59,142 nucleotides of DNA from an uncultured Collinsella sp. (GCA_937995345.1 CALKKS010000025.1:1-59142); one strand, 5' to 3'; counted from the first letter of the stretch, positions 16,045 through 24,249 are shown. A program made the numbers and translations. Notes: generated from the sequence alone by a model not told the origin.

Positions 16045-16637
16045 GCTCTCACCCCGCTCATTTCCTCATGCAATCTCGCGATCAGCTTCTCAGCTTGCAG
16101 CTGTCCGTAGCTCTTGCCCTGCGCCCGTGCCTGCGCGTTAATCTCTTCGATATGAGACTCGTACCTACGCTTCTGCGGCGGCAGCTTGAGCATTGTACCT
16201 CTGTAGCCGCCGCCATTACTACTGCATCGCTTCGAGCAATAACGCTGGTCCGAGCGATTTGCGACAAACGTTTTCCCGCAAGATACGCACTTGCGCTTGC
16301 GTTCGCTTTCCGGCAGATGAGAGAATTTTTTCTGCTCGTCTGTTCTCTTCATCCACAAAATTTTTGCACCAGCTTTCTGGCACTCTTCAGAGCAGTATTT
16401 CTTGTTCGGGTGTGACTTCGCTCGAAACGCCTTGCCGCATACGACACACCTCTTGACATTTATCTCTTCGCCGAGATAGACGAGAACCGAAGAGCCTGCG
16501 CCAGCTCTCTTCTTAGCCGTCGGCGTCAACATCCATTCTAGCGATGCTAGCTTCTTGCCAGTCTTGCCTGCAAGCTCTTCCAGCGTACCGTCTGCAATGT
16601 ACTCGTCGCCTTTGTATAGCGCGTATATTTTAGCCAT
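16041..16637 (-). CDS. Double zinc-ribbon protein, 198 aa
   Basis: The N-terminal 40 residues (YKGDEYIADGTLEELAGKTG) form a small domain often seen in phage early proteins. Two zinc knuckles follow: CVVCGKAF with YCSEEC (about 84-107), and CVSCGKTF with YCSKRC (about 129-150). The C-terminus is basic and helical. Nucleic-acid binding is likely; the target is unknown. Confidence 0.7.
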   Translation of the reverse strand: MAKIYALYKGDEYIADGTLEELAGKTGKKLASLEWMLTPTAKKRAGAGSSVLVYLGEEINVKRCVVCGKAFRAKSHPNKKYCSEECQKAGAKILWMKRTDEQKKFSHLPESERKRKCVSCGKTFVANRSDQRYCSKRCSSNGGGYRGTMLKLPPQKRRYESHIEEINAQARAQGKSYGQLQAEKLIARLHEEMSGVRA

Positions 16638-17088
16638 CTTTTTTCGCCTTCCTTACACGTTCAAGCTCGCGATCTACAAACCACCTAGCTTTCTCGATAT
16701 CTTCGTCTTCTTTGTCTTTGCGCTTCAAGCCTGCTCTCACGAGATATTTGATAGCGGAGCCGCGGTTAAAGTTCAGATTGTGGCTCTCGACAAAATCAAT
16801 AACTTCGATGCCGTGATTGTAATAGTCTGGATGATTCACCGCGTCGCTAGTATCTTTTTCTTCTGTGTCGTCGGGGACATGGTATCCAAGCAAATCATCA
16901 ATAGAGACACGCAATGCAGAAGCTATCTTGATGAGAACCTCTTCGCTCGGCCAACACGCTTTAGCCCTATTTGCTGCTTCATACGTCATGTAAGTTGGTA
17001 CATTTATTCCGATTGCATTAGCAAAATCTTTTCCAGTTCGATACCCTGCTTTCTTCCGAAAATATTTCAGGTTATCTCTCAGCGCCAT
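16630..17088 (-). CDS. XRE helix-turn-helix fused to a DUF3310 domain, 152 aa
   Basis: Residues 1-70 form an XRE-type helix-turn-helix (GKDFANAIGINVPTYMTYEA). From about residue 85 the sequence VNHPDYYNHGIEVIDFVESHN and GSAIKYLVRAGLKRKD match the DUF3310/SaV-like nucleotide kinase domain, which is normally a separate small phage protein. The fusion is therefore unusual. The ATG is 4 bp from the upstream gene's stop. Confidence 0.75.
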   Translation of the reverse strand: MALRDNLKYFRKKAGYRTGKDFANAIGINVPTYMTYEAANRAKACWPSEEVLIKIASALRVSIDDLLGYHVPDDTEEKDTSDAVNHPDYYNHGIEVIDFVESHNLNFNRGSAIKYLVRAGLKRKDKEDEDIEKARWFVDRELERVRKAKKDG

Positions 17089-17091
17089 TTT

Positions 17092-17742
17092 TCACACCTT
17101 CTCCAGCCATTCAGCAGGCACGCCGACGATGCGACCAGCCACTTCTAAAGCATATGTATCAAGGCTAGTATTATAACAAACAACACATCCAATGCTGTTG
17201 CTTGTTATAATCATCTCTTGCGCTTTACGCACATCTCCCTCTTTCTCTTTTTGGCGAATCTCGTTTTCCGGTATGATAATCTTTACTTTGTCGCCGTCCT
17301 TGAATGTTTCTTTGTCACTCTGTTCGACTCCAACACCAGAAGTGGAAAAAGTTTTCCCTATGTAGAGACGTTCATGTATCTCATCAAGTGGGTGTTTAGC
17401 AAACCGCTTGCCGCCATCGCGCTTTGCATTACTCTCGTTGATTTCCTTCATAACACGCTGGCGCTCTTCCTCGCCGTAACCCAGCTTATGCATGACACCA
17501 GTAGCAGCAACCTGTACATCGGTACATTCGTCCGCAAGATGCTTTATTCGCTCTGGATTCTTCGGGTCTTTGATAAGATCAATATACGCATCGACCACTT
17601 CTTTAGCCTCTTCCAGCACCTTTGCAATATGCTCTACTAGAAGCCAATCCTTGTACAGCTCCCCGTCGCACGGATGCGGCAGCACAACCGACGCACGGCC
17701 AGCCTTGTAGCCGTCCTCGAAGATCTTCTCGTATCCGCTCAT
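17092..17742 (-). CDS. MazG-like nucleotide pyrophosphohydrolase, 216 aa
   Basis: I chose MSGYEKIF at 17742 because GAAGGATGACATT lies just upstream; a start 18 bp earlier is possible. The helical core with EEAKEVVDAYIDL and HLADECTDVQVAATGVMHKLG has the paired acidic motifs of the MazG/all-alpha NTP-pyrophosphohydrolases. The C-terminal third is a small beta-type extension (DGDKVKIIIPENE). It may clean or reshape nucleotide pools during infection. Confidence 0.7.
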   Translation of the reverse strand: MSGYEKIFEDGYKAGRASVVLPHPCDGELYKDWLLVEHIAKVLEEAKEVVDAYIDLIKDPKNPERIKHLADECTDVQVAATGVMHKLGYGEEERQRVMKEINESNAKRDGGKRFAKHPLDEIHERLYIGKTFSTSGVGVEQSDKETFKDGDKVKIIIPENEIRQKEKEGDVRKAQEMIITSNSIGCVVCYNTSLDTYALEVAGRIVGVPAEWLEKV

Positions 17743-17746
17743 AATG

Positions 17747-18196
17747 TCATCCTTCTTCATCTTCTACCTCCATATCCAGCCGCACATACACACGCGGCTC
17801 TTCTGCGTACCACTTGCCCACAAGACCATACTCAACAACCTGCGAGTCATCTTTGTACCATACGCCGTTCAGCGCATCCTTGATGCCCTTTATTACGTTG
17901 TCTAAATCCGGCTTTGTCGTCGGTCGTATCTTACCCGCGATTGCGTCAGCTCTCTTGCGTCTGCTCCACGATTTTGGCACAGCGCGATAGATTACACACG
18001 TCAGCCGCACGGGGCACGTCAGCGGCCGTTCTAGCGCGTCTGACGGCATATCCATGCGCGCCAATCTCCGCACGTACTCTTTATACTCCCTGCTCTTCGG
18101 CGGGTCATACGTCCGGCCATGTCCGAAGCGAGGCCGCCCTTGCGGCACAGCCTCGCCCGGGATGACCATATCATAGACCATCCTCCACTTCTTCAA
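17747..18196 (-). CDS. rusA: RusA-family Holliday junction resolvase, 149 aa
   Basis: GEAVPQGRPRFG near the N-terminus and KPDLDNVIKGIKDALNGVWY (with catalytic Asp residues) are the standard RusA motifs; KDDSQVV follows. RusA cleaves four-way junctions and would resolve recombination intermediates produced with the Erf protein encoded at 24.2 kb. Overlaps the upstream gene by 4 bp. Confidence 0.88.
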   Translation of the reverse strand: MKKWRMVYDMVIPGEAVPQGRPRFGHGRTYDPPKSREYKEYVRRLARMDMPSDALERPLTCPVRLTCVIYRAVPKSWSRRKRADAIAGKIRPTTKPDLDNVIKGIKDALNGVWYKDDSQVVEYGLVGKWYAEEPRVYVRLDMEVEDEEG

Positions 18197-18771
18197 TCAA
18201 GCAGCACCCTCTTTCCTCGCGGCGCAAGTGACTTCTCCAAATCCAGCGCTGTCACTTTGCCGGTCTTCAACTTATTTGCAATTCTCGACGCTGCTTTGTA
18301 AACGCGGTCCAGCCGCCGAGTCTTGTAGCCGAACTCGTCAAGCATTGACAGTAAGAAGATAGCAGACAAGTCACCAGTAGCTTTGTACTGTATCTTGCGC
18401 TCTCTGCCCCAGCTGTCAATGTTCAGCTCCTCTTTTTCCGGCTCCATGTTGACCTCATCGCGCAAGATGCGTTCGATATCTTTTGTCGTGACCAGACGCG
18501 ACTTCATGCACAAGATGTGTCTCGCCATCTTTTTGTGCAGTCTTGTCCGCATATCCACGCCCCAGCCGAACGTCTCGTGCACAGCCACATCGAAGATAAG
18601 CGTTAATGTATCATATGCCCCTGCCATGATTGTACGATCTTCGATAAGCTGCTTCGTCGTTGCGTGCTGTACTGCGTGCTTACTCTTCTTTTCAGCCGCC
18701 TCGACTCTTTCCTCACTCTTCTTGTATTTCTTCTCATGCTTGCGAGATAACGCTTTTGCGAATCTGCCCAT
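18193..18771 (-). CDS. Conserved phage protein of unknown function, 192 aa
   Basis: The start MGRFAKALSRKHEKKYKK at 18771 gives a very basic N-terminus, followed by a helical region (KQLIEDRTIMAGAYDTLTLI) and a C-terminus rich in Lys and Arg. It resembles proteins that commonly sit between ssb and rusA in phages, but no function is known to me. Nucleic-acid binding is possible from charge. Confidence 0.6.
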   Translation of the reverse strand: MGRFAKALSRKHEKKYKKSEERVEAAEKKSKHAVQHATTKQLIEDRTIMAGAYDTLTLIFDVAVHETFGWGVDMRTRLHKKMARHILCMKSRLVTTKDIERILRDEVNMEPEKEELNIDSWGRERKIQYKATGDLSAIFLLSMLDEFGYKTRRLDRVYKAASRIANKLKTGKVTALDLEKSLAPRGKRVLLD

Positions 18772-18798
18772 GCTCTCCACTCCTAAAAAGTCAAAACA

Positions 18799-19170
18799 TC
18801 AAAATGGGATTTCATCGTCCGTCGGATAGTTACCGCCGCTCTGCTTGCTACTGCCATCGCCCTTGCTGAGAAGCTCTAACTCGTTGACGACAACCTCCGT
18901 CACGTATCTCTTCGTGCCGTCCTTCGCGTCATAGCTGCGCACCTGGATACGCCCCTCTACGCCGACCTGCTTGCCCTTCTTGCACCAATTTCCGACGACC
19001 TCAGCCGTCTTGCCCCACACTACGCACGGGATGAAGTCCGCCTCTTTCGGCTTATCCTTCGCGACTCTACGATCTACCGCCAGCGTAAAAGTACCTACCG
19101 GCGTCCCCTGCTGCGTATAGCGCACCTCCGGGTCCTTCGTTATGCGTCCGATAATGATTGCCTTATTGAT
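18799..19170 (-). CDS. ssb: Single-stranded DNA-binding protein with non-canonical start
   Basis: The OB-fold sequence is clear: NKAIIIGRITKDPEVRYTQQ at the N-terminus, FTLAVDRR, FIPCVVWGKTAEVVGNWCKKG and GRIQVRSYDAKDGTKRYVTEVV, ending with the usual acidic tip DDEIPF. The first codon in frame is ATC at 19170, preceded by GGAGGA at a good distance; there is no ATG, GTG or TTG before the conserved strand. A GTG at 19125 would delete the first beta strand. An HNH gene sits exactly upstream and probably displaced the original start. Confidence 0.75.
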   Translation of the reverse strand: MNKAIIIGRITKDPEVRYTQQGTPVGTFTLAVDRRVAKDKPKEADFIPCVVWGKTAEVVGNWCKKGKQVGVEGRIQVRSYDAKDGTKRYVTEVVVNELELLSKGDGSSKQSGGNYPTDDEIPF

Positions 19171-19173
19171 AAG

Positions 19174-19713
19174 TCATTCCTCCATTCTTCTTTTCTTATG
19201 ACGTAGTTTCATATGATATGACATATGCGAATGTTTTGTCATAAGCTGTAAATTACTAAGACGATTGTCATCACGTTTAAAGTTTTTGTGATGCACAACT
19301 TCGTCTGGCGATAGATGCCTTCCTAGTGCAGCTTCCATAACCAGAACATGCTCCATGATGTATCCCTCTTTCGTTGAGCGTGGATGATCTGGGAAATAAA
19401 TGCTTATATACCCATCACACCGTTTCTTTTTGTGTCCTATCCCTCCTTTGAAGTGCGCTTCAGCTATTAGTGCTTTTGTTTTCTCGCTCAACTTCTTGCC
19501 TTTGCCGCTTAATCCGAGCTTTCTGCAATTCTCAATCACTTCCTCTGAAGCAGGATAATCTTTATGCCCTCTGGAGTGAACGCCCATGACTTTTAGCCTG
19601 TTGAAAACCTTTCCGACAGATATGCCAAGAGTGTCCGCTACCTCCTTCATTGTTAACTTTTCTTCGACATATAAATCGAAAATTGATTCGTCATATGTCG
19701 ACGCCTTATTCAT
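19174..19713 (-). CDS. Free-standing HNH homing endonuclease, 179 aa
   Basis: A helix-turn-helix region (LTMKEVADTLGISVGKVFNRL) is followed by an HNH nuclease (YIMEHVLVMEAALGR, then HHKNFKRDDNRLSNLQLM). Such genes spread into phage genes. Its first codons ATGAATAAGGC match the ATCAATAAGGC now beginning ssb, showing that it sits at the ssb start. Its ATG overlaps the upstream stop as ATGA, as ssb would have done before insertion. AT content is visibly higher than in its neighbours. Confidence 0.85.
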   Translation of the reverse strand: MNKASTYDESIFDLYVEEKLTMKEVADTLGISVGKVFNRLKVMGVHSRGHKDYPASEEVIENCRKLGLSGKGKKLSEKTKALIAEAHFKGGIGHKKKRCDGYISIYFPDHPRSTKEGYIMEHVLVMEAALGRHLSPDEVVHHKNFKRDDNRLSNLQLMTKHSHMSYHMKLRHKKRRMEE

Positions 19714-19922
19714 GATTTGTTCTCCTTCCATTCGTCACATCTGAACTTATCTCTGGCGAAGCCGTAGCCTCGCGCACATTCTTTGCCATTCAAGCACGTC
19801 TCACAGCTCCTCAAAAGCCCTCGAAGGTATCTCCGGCACGTTTTGCATAGAAGTATATGCCTGCCGTCTAGAAGCTGCTCCTGCGTCACGTCGCGTGACG
19901 TGCACACTTTGCAATAGCCCAT
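19710..19922 (-). CDS. Cys-rich mini-protein with two metal clusters, 70 aa
   Basis: The start MGYCKVCTSRDVTQEQLLDG at 19922 begins with CKVC, then CKTC, and then CETCLNGKEC with a final C 12 residues later. The last cluster has the same spacing as the tandem set at 15-16 kb. Zinc binding is likely. Function unknown. Confidence 0.65.
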   Translation of the reverse strand: MGYCKVCTSRDVTQEQLLDGRHILLCKTCRRYLRGLLRSCETCLNGKECARGYGFARDKFRCDEWKENKS

Positions 19923-19933
19923 CAGCTCATCCC

Positions 19934-20332
19934 TCACCCCCACATATCGCGTGCATCCATGCTTGCTTTTATGATTGCAAAAACCGCATCGTGAAAGTGA
20001 ATCCTGTCCACAACCTTGTATATCTCGCAATCAAGCGGCGGGTCGTCGCTCTCGTCTTTCAGCACGTACTCTAAGTTATGCTTGTCGCATATCTCGTATA
20101 CATCCGCCGGTGTCAGCGGCTCATGCGTCGCAATGCGCCCGTCATCAGATACACGTACTTTTCCATCTGGCATCATGCGAGTATTGATGACTGCCATACA
20201 TCCATCGCTAAAGATGAGTGGCAAATCCATCATTACGCAATCACCATCTCTCCAGATACTCATATATACTCCACGAAACATCTTGCAGAAAACTTCTAGC
20301 TTCTCGCAGTCTAGCTCCTTGCAGTCGCTCAT
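19934..20332 (-). CDS. Unknown early protein, 132 aa
   Basis: The sequence has a Cys-rich N-terminus (CKELDCEKLEVFCKMF) and a beta-type middle (GDCVMMDLPLIFSDGCMAVI). No family recognised. Tightly packed with neighbours (12-13 bp gaps). Confidence 0.55.
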   Translation of the reverse strand: MSDCKELDCEKLEVFCKMFRGVYMSIWRDGDCVMMDLPLIFSDGCMAVINTRMMPDGKVRVSDDGRIATHEPLTPADVYEICDKHNLEYVLKDESDDPPLDCEIYKVVDRIHFHDAVFAIIKASMDARDMWG

Positions 20333-20344
20333 TTACTTACCTCC

Positions 20345-20815
20345 TTATGCTCCCCTCTCCATCGCCAGCCGGTCAATCTCAGCGAAGATACCGGCCAGCT
20401 CGTGCAAATCCTTATACTTCTCCCTGACCTTCTCAAGCTCTGCCAGTGCTCTTGCTACGACCGTCTCGCGGCTCTCCTCATCATCCATCGCATTCTTGAT
20501 ACTGACGAAGATGCCCTTGCGCTGGCCGACCGGCGCGATGTTTACAAACGCTCTCGTCGGCTCCATGCGTGGCGCTTCTTCGATCTTGACTGTCACGTTA
20601 CGGATGAGGCTTCCGGCCTGCACGACGCGATAGTGCTCTGCGGCTTTCTTGTCGTCCCACTCAAAGACGGGATGCAGCGGCGCGTTCTCCTCGCGTGACT
20701 CATCGACGACCAGCTCCGGCGTCAACGAGCCTTTCTCTTTCTCGATTCGTGCAAGCTCCTCGCCTGCCGTCTGTGCGCTTACTCTTGCGTAAGGCACTTT
20801 GTACTGATACACCAT
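20345..20815 (-). CDS. Conserved phage protein of unknown function, 156 aa
   Basis: The start MVYQYKVPYARVSAQTAGEE at 20815 follows AAAGGAGGAAACCGAA. The pattern LTPELVVDESREENAPLH and FEWDDKKAAEHYRVVQA is common in Bacillota phages (an early protein often near recombination genes), but no role is established. It directly follows the pentanucleotide array. Confidence 0.65.
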   Translation of the reverse strand: MVYQYKVPYARVSAQTAGEELARIEKEKGSLTPELVVDESREENAPLHPVFEWDDKKAAEHYRVVQAGSLIRNVTVKIEEAPRMEPTRAFVNIAPVGQRKGIFVSIKNAMDDEESRETVVARALAELEKVREKYKDLHELAGIFAEIDRLAMERGA

Positions 20816-20829
20816 TTCGGTTTCCTCCT

Positions 20830-21250
20830 TTCGGCGTTTTCCACGCCTGCCAAGCCCTGCCAGACCAGTCCTTGCCTCGACGCGCCTTGCCTGTCCCGGC
20901 CTCGCCTCGCCCGCCATGCCTCGCCCTAACCAGCCATACCGTTCCTAGGCCTGCCATGCCTTGCCTGCCATGCCCCGCCTCGCCGTGCCGTGCCTTACCG
21001 CGCCTTACCCCGCCTTGCCTGCCGAACCTTGCCATTACACGCCAATCCACACCCGGCCCCGCCTGAACTAGCCTTGCCTCGCCATGCCTGCCATGCCTTA
21101 ACTCACCATGCCTCGCCATGCCTTGCCTCGCCCTGCCTGCCACACCATACCGGGCCATACCCACCAAACCGCGCCTTGCCTTGCCCCGCCTGCCAAGCCG
21201 TGCCCCATCATGCCCCGACATAAACTGCCACACCGTGGCTCGCCTGCCGA
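20830..21250 (-). repeat. Degenerate GGCNN pentanucleotide array
   Basis: About 420 nt made almost wholly of GGC spaced 4 to 5 nt apart on the minus strand (for example GGCAAGGCATGGCGAGGCAT), with over 70 GG or longer G tracts and very few C tracts. Units vary (GGCAT, GGCAA, GGCGA, GGCGG, GGCAC) and short GGCAGGC steps shift the register. It separates two genes of the early operon, so it is transcribed with G-rich RNA. Frames on both strands stay open by composition, and no real gene is evident. Confidence 0.85.
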
Positions 21251-21253
21251 GTT

Positions 21254-21886
21254 TTACTCGATGTGGAACATGCCAAAGTTGCCATCTTTCGCCGGACGCC
21301 ATTCGCCAACGCCGCACGCAAAGCCACCAGCCGTGAACGCATTGACGATCTGCTCCAAACTGACCGCACCCGCATTGTAGCGAACGGTCAAATCTGTCTC
21401 CCACTCTTTGAACTCGCCACGATAGCGCAGGTCAGCCGAACCCTGCCCGATGCGGCACATGTCTTCACGCATCACAGGGATAGAGCCGCGAATCTCTGCC
21501 ATCTCGCCGATGACGAGGATAGCGCCGCGCAGGGTCGTCTTTTTCTCGATGAGTCCCTGCTGATACGCTGCATCAATCGCAGCCGCCTTGAACGCAAGCG
21601 CAGGGAAACCGAACTTCGCCGTCTTTGCAACCTCGCTGAAATTCTCCGGCGTGACATCTGCTGGCCGCTCACTCAGCCAATACAGCGAATCAAGGAACTC
21701 GGCGAACGGGTCGCGCACTTCTTTGCCCTTCGTTGCCTTCTTCATCTGCTTCTCAAGCATCATGCGCTTCGCCTTTTCGCTCCACGCGTGCACGATAAGC
21801 GGGGAATCCCCGACGACATGCAGAGTCGCCACTCTGAAATCCATTGCCGGAATCTCGATCTTGCTTTCAACTTTCTTCGTAGCCAT
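21254..21886 (-). CDS. Unknown early phage protein, 210 aa
   Basis: Visible features include ATLHVVGDSPLIVHAWSEKA near the N-terminus, a Lys-rich helix (KRMMLEKQMKKATKGKEV) and RGAILVIGEMAEIRGSIPVM in the centre. I have seen similar sequences in phage early regions without a function attached. It follows the DnaC-type loader and precedes the GGCNN array. Confidence 0.6.
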   Translation of the reverse strand: MATKKVESKIEIPAMDFRVATLHVVGDSPLIVHAWSEKAKRMMLEKQMKKATKGKEVRDPFAEFLDSLYWLSERPADVTPENFSEVAKTAKFGFPALAFKAAAIDAAYQQGLIEKKTTLRGAILVIGEMAEIRGSIPVMREDMCRIGQGSADLRYRGEFKEWETDLTVRYNAGAVSLEQIVNAFTAGGFACGVGEWRPAKDGNFGMFHIE

Positions 21887-21959
21887 TTTGTTTCTCCTTT
21901 TCTGCGGCGTCTTGCCGCAACCAACCCTTTTCTCATTCTCTTACTCAGCCGCCCGCATC

Positions 21960-22889
21960 TTATCGACTAGCCGCGAGCTTCATGCGATAATCACCGGCGC
22001 GGATGTTGACCGGCTTCGTCATCTCAACTAAGCGTGACAGCGTGCGCCGCCCCAGCTCCTGTTCCAGCTCTGCGCCGCTGCAATTCGTCGTGACGACGGT
22101 CGGCAGCATGTGCTCGTAGCGGTAGTTGACGAGCATGTACAGCTGCTCTTTCACCCACTCGCTCGCTTTCTCTGCACCGAGGTCATCGAGAATCAGCAGC
22201 TTCGCGCTCTTTGCCGTATCAATGACAGCCTCCGCTTTTCCATCCCCCGTTCGGTAGCTCGTGCGGATGCGTGCCAGCAGCTCCGGCACGACGACAAACA
22301 CCCCAGCGATGCCGAACTCAGCGCAACGATGCACAATAGACGCCGCAAGGTGCGTCTTGCCACAGCCGTATGGGCCGACGAGCATCAGTCCTGTCGCCTT
22401 TGGATTGCTCTGCAATTCATTGCAAAACCGTTCTGCCGCTAGCTTTGCCTCAGCCGTGTTCTTGTCCGTCTTGAACGTCTCGAATCTGCGCTGCTTGAAT
22501 CGGTCGCCAAGCCCGCTAGCGTTCATCAGCCTAGATACTTCCCGCAACTTGCGATTCGTCTTATACATCGAGCACGGCGCGAAGTAATCGTCTCTGAGAT
22601 ACTTGTTGCTTCTGGCGACAATATTCGTGTATTTGCACATGTCGCAATTCTCTACTGTGAACGTGCAGAGGTGGCAGTCATATGCTTTCTGGTTCATCAT
22701 CCAGACTGCTTTAGCAGCTTCAAGAAGGTCATCGTCACTAAGATGGTCATTGCCCAGCCCGAGCGCTTCCTGAATCTCGCCGAGATGATCTCGCGCTTCC
22801 TTCAGGTCCTCTTCGCGCTTCTTACGTGTCTCCGTCAAAATACGCTGCATATTCGGATTTCGCTTCGCCAGCATCTCCATGAAGTCCAT
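21960..22889 (-). CDS. dnaC: DnaC-type helicase loader ATPase, 309 aa
   Basis: The C-terminal AAA+ domain has Walker A GPYGCGKTH (about 173-181), Walker B LLILDDLGAEK (about 235-245), sensor-1 VVTTNC and an arginine-finger region (GRRTLSRLVEM). The N-terminal part contains CHLCTFTVENCDMC, a Cys4 cluster. It would load the host replicative helicase onto the phage origin together with the replisome organiser encoded just upstream, whose end it overlaps by 68 bp. Confidence 0.85.
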   Translation of the reverse strand: MDFMEMLAKRNPNMQRILTETRKKREEDLKEARDHLGEIQEALGLGNDHLSDDDLLEAAKAVWMMNQKAYDCHLCTFTVENCDMCKYTNIVARSNKYLRDDYFAPCSMYKTNRKLREVSRLMNASGLGDRFKQRRFETFKTDKNTAEAKLAAERFCNELQSNPKATGLMLVGPYGCGKTHLAASIVHRCAEFGIAGVFVVVPELLARIRTSYRTGDGKAEAVIDTAKSAKLLILDDLGAEKASEWVKEQLYMLVNYRYEHMLPTVVTTNCSGAELEQELGRRTLSRLVEMTKPVNIRAGDYRMKLAASR

Positions 22890-23553
22890 GCTTCTCGCTC
22901 CTTTCTACCTTCCATTCCTCTTTGAGTGGGAACACACCCTGCCATCCTCGCTCTACGCTCTGGTCGAGGATAGCGATCTGCAACGCCTCGTTCTCCGGTG
23001 CCAGCTTCTCCAGCTTCTTCACGATGAGCTCCTTTGCTCTGAGAGTAAGTGGCTTGTGCAGCGCCTTGCGTGACGCCTCGAACCCTCGAAGAGCTTCACA
23101 CAATTTCGGAGATGCAACCGCGAACGGGTCCTTCTCCTGATGTGTAATTTGTCTCTTCGTACTTACTTCTTTCGTACTTGATAGGTTAGTATTTAATTGC
23201 GTGCGTTTTTCCAAGATAGGTTCATCCAAGATTGGTTTATCCAAGATTGGATTATCCACGATAGGTTTTTCGTACAGCGTGTAAACCGTCCCGCGAAGGA
23301 TTCCTTTCTTGTCGCGCTCGCGTTCCATCACGAGATAATGGAAGTTCTCAAGCTCTTTCAATGCCGATCGCACAGAGTTGATTCCATCTTTACTGAGTGT
23401 TGCCAGCCCCTCGACTGTGTAATCCCAATCGTCTGGCAATGACAGCATGAGCGACATGATACCCTTCGCCTTAAGCGACAGGCCCTTCTCTTTGAAGTGG
23501 TAGTTCGCCATGACGGTATAGTTGCTGGTTTTCTCGACTCGAATTACTGACAT
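22822..23553 (-). CDS. Replisome organiser (winged-helix replication initiator), 243 aa
   Basis: The N-terminal domain SNYTVMANYHFKEKGLSLKA followed by KGIMSLMLSLPDDWDYTVEG is the winged-helix start typical of phage replication proteins. The middle is a low-complexity stretch of ILDKP/ILDEP repeats encoded by four 15-bp iterons, and the C-terminus is basic and helical (LTLRAKELIVKKLEKLAP). Like lambda O, it probably binds iterons within its own gene and recruits the helicase loader. Confidence 0.8.
   Translation of the reverse strand: MSVIRVEKTSNYTVMANYHFKEKGLSLKAKGIMSLMLSLPDDWDYTVEGLATLSKDGINSVRSALKELENFHYLVMERERDKKGILRGTVYTLYEKPIVDNPILDKPILDEPILEKRTQLNTNLSSTKEVSTKRQITHQEKDPFAVASPKLCEALRGFEASRKALHKPLTLRAKELIVKKLEKLAPENEALQIAILDQSVERGWQGVFPLKEEWKVERSEKHGLHGDAGEAKSEYAAYFDGDT
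23210..23269. repeat. Four 15-bp iterons, candidate replication origin
   Basis: Tandem copies at 23210-23224, 23225-23239, 23240-23254 and 23255-23269 have the consensus TCCAAGATTGGTTTA with 1-4 changes each. AT-rich sequence lies next to them (TAGTATTTAATTG at about 23187-23199). Iterons inside a replisome organiser gene mark the origin in several phages. Confidence 0.65.
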
Positions 23554-23565
23554 ATCTTTTTCACC

Positions 23566-24249
23566 TCATTTCTTGAACTTCAACCGCTTACAAAGGGCCT
23601 CGTCTAGCTCCACCTTTTGTAGATGGTACTTTTTAATGAATCCTGCCTCGTCGCTGTGGCACTCAGTGTGATGTACGCGACACAGCGGCAGTATCTCGCG
23701 CCCCATCTGATGCACCTTGTCACGATCGACGCCCGCACCGATGCGGCTGCCCTCGCAGTGATGTATGTCCGCTGGCCGACCGCACACCGCGCACTTGCGA
23801 TGCATCGTGCAAGCGTACATGTACTTGCTGACGTCATCGCACTGCTCGATCAGCGGCACTTTTGTCGGAATATCATTTGCAATCACGAACGTTATCAGGT
23901 AGTCAATGAAAGCCCGTGCCGTTGTGACTGAGCAATCCGAGAGAGAGAACAGACGGCGCTCCATCGACTCCATCCGTTTGAGCATGAAGTCCATCTTCAT
24001 CGTCGCTTTTGTCTCTTCCAGCGCGTCGCCATCGCGGAAGCCGTTGACGTAATCGGATATTTCTCCGAGAATCGCGTACACCTTCCGCCTTTGCTCTGCG
24101 GTGATTCGCCGACCGTCTGGCAGGATGATTTCGACTTTCTTATACTGGCGTAGCAGAGCGCGGTCGAGGTCGGGGATCCCGGCCGTGATGACCGCCACCC
24201 CGTCCTCTCTCACGTCCTGTATCTCGCCGATGACGTGCTCTTGTACCAT
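23566..24249 (-). CDS. Putative HNHc_6-type nuclease, 227 aa
   Basis: The ATG at 24249 overlaps the Erf stop. The C-terminal part CAVCGRPADIHHCEGSRIGA, with REILPLCRVHHTECHSD, is the zinc/HNH signature of the phage family often called putative HNHc nuclease, which occurs next to recombination genes. It may process branched DNA. The N-terminal 120 residues are of unclear fold. Confidence 0.75.
   Translation of the reverse strand: MVQEHVIGEIQDVREDGVAVITAGIPDLDRALLRQYKKVEIILPDGRRITAEQRRKVYAILGEISDYVNGFRDGDALEETKATMKMDFMLKRMESMERRLFSLSDCSVTTARAFIDYLITFVIANDIPTKVPLIEQCDDVSKYMYACTMHRKCAVCGRPADIHHCEGSRIGAGVDRDKVHQMGREILPLCRVHHTECHSDEAGFIKKYHLQKVELDEALCKRLKFKK

Noticed and set aside
20700..21404. 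A long minus-strand frame (234 codons) through the GGCNN array
   Set aside because: It runs out of frame through the ends of two real genes. Lack of stops follows from the G-rich repeat, and the product would be low-complexity Arg/Gly/His. No ribosome site fits.
23210..23269. Short tandem repeats that might suggest a CRISPR array
   Set aside because: Units are 15 bp, directly adjacent without spacers, and are translated as part of a gene.
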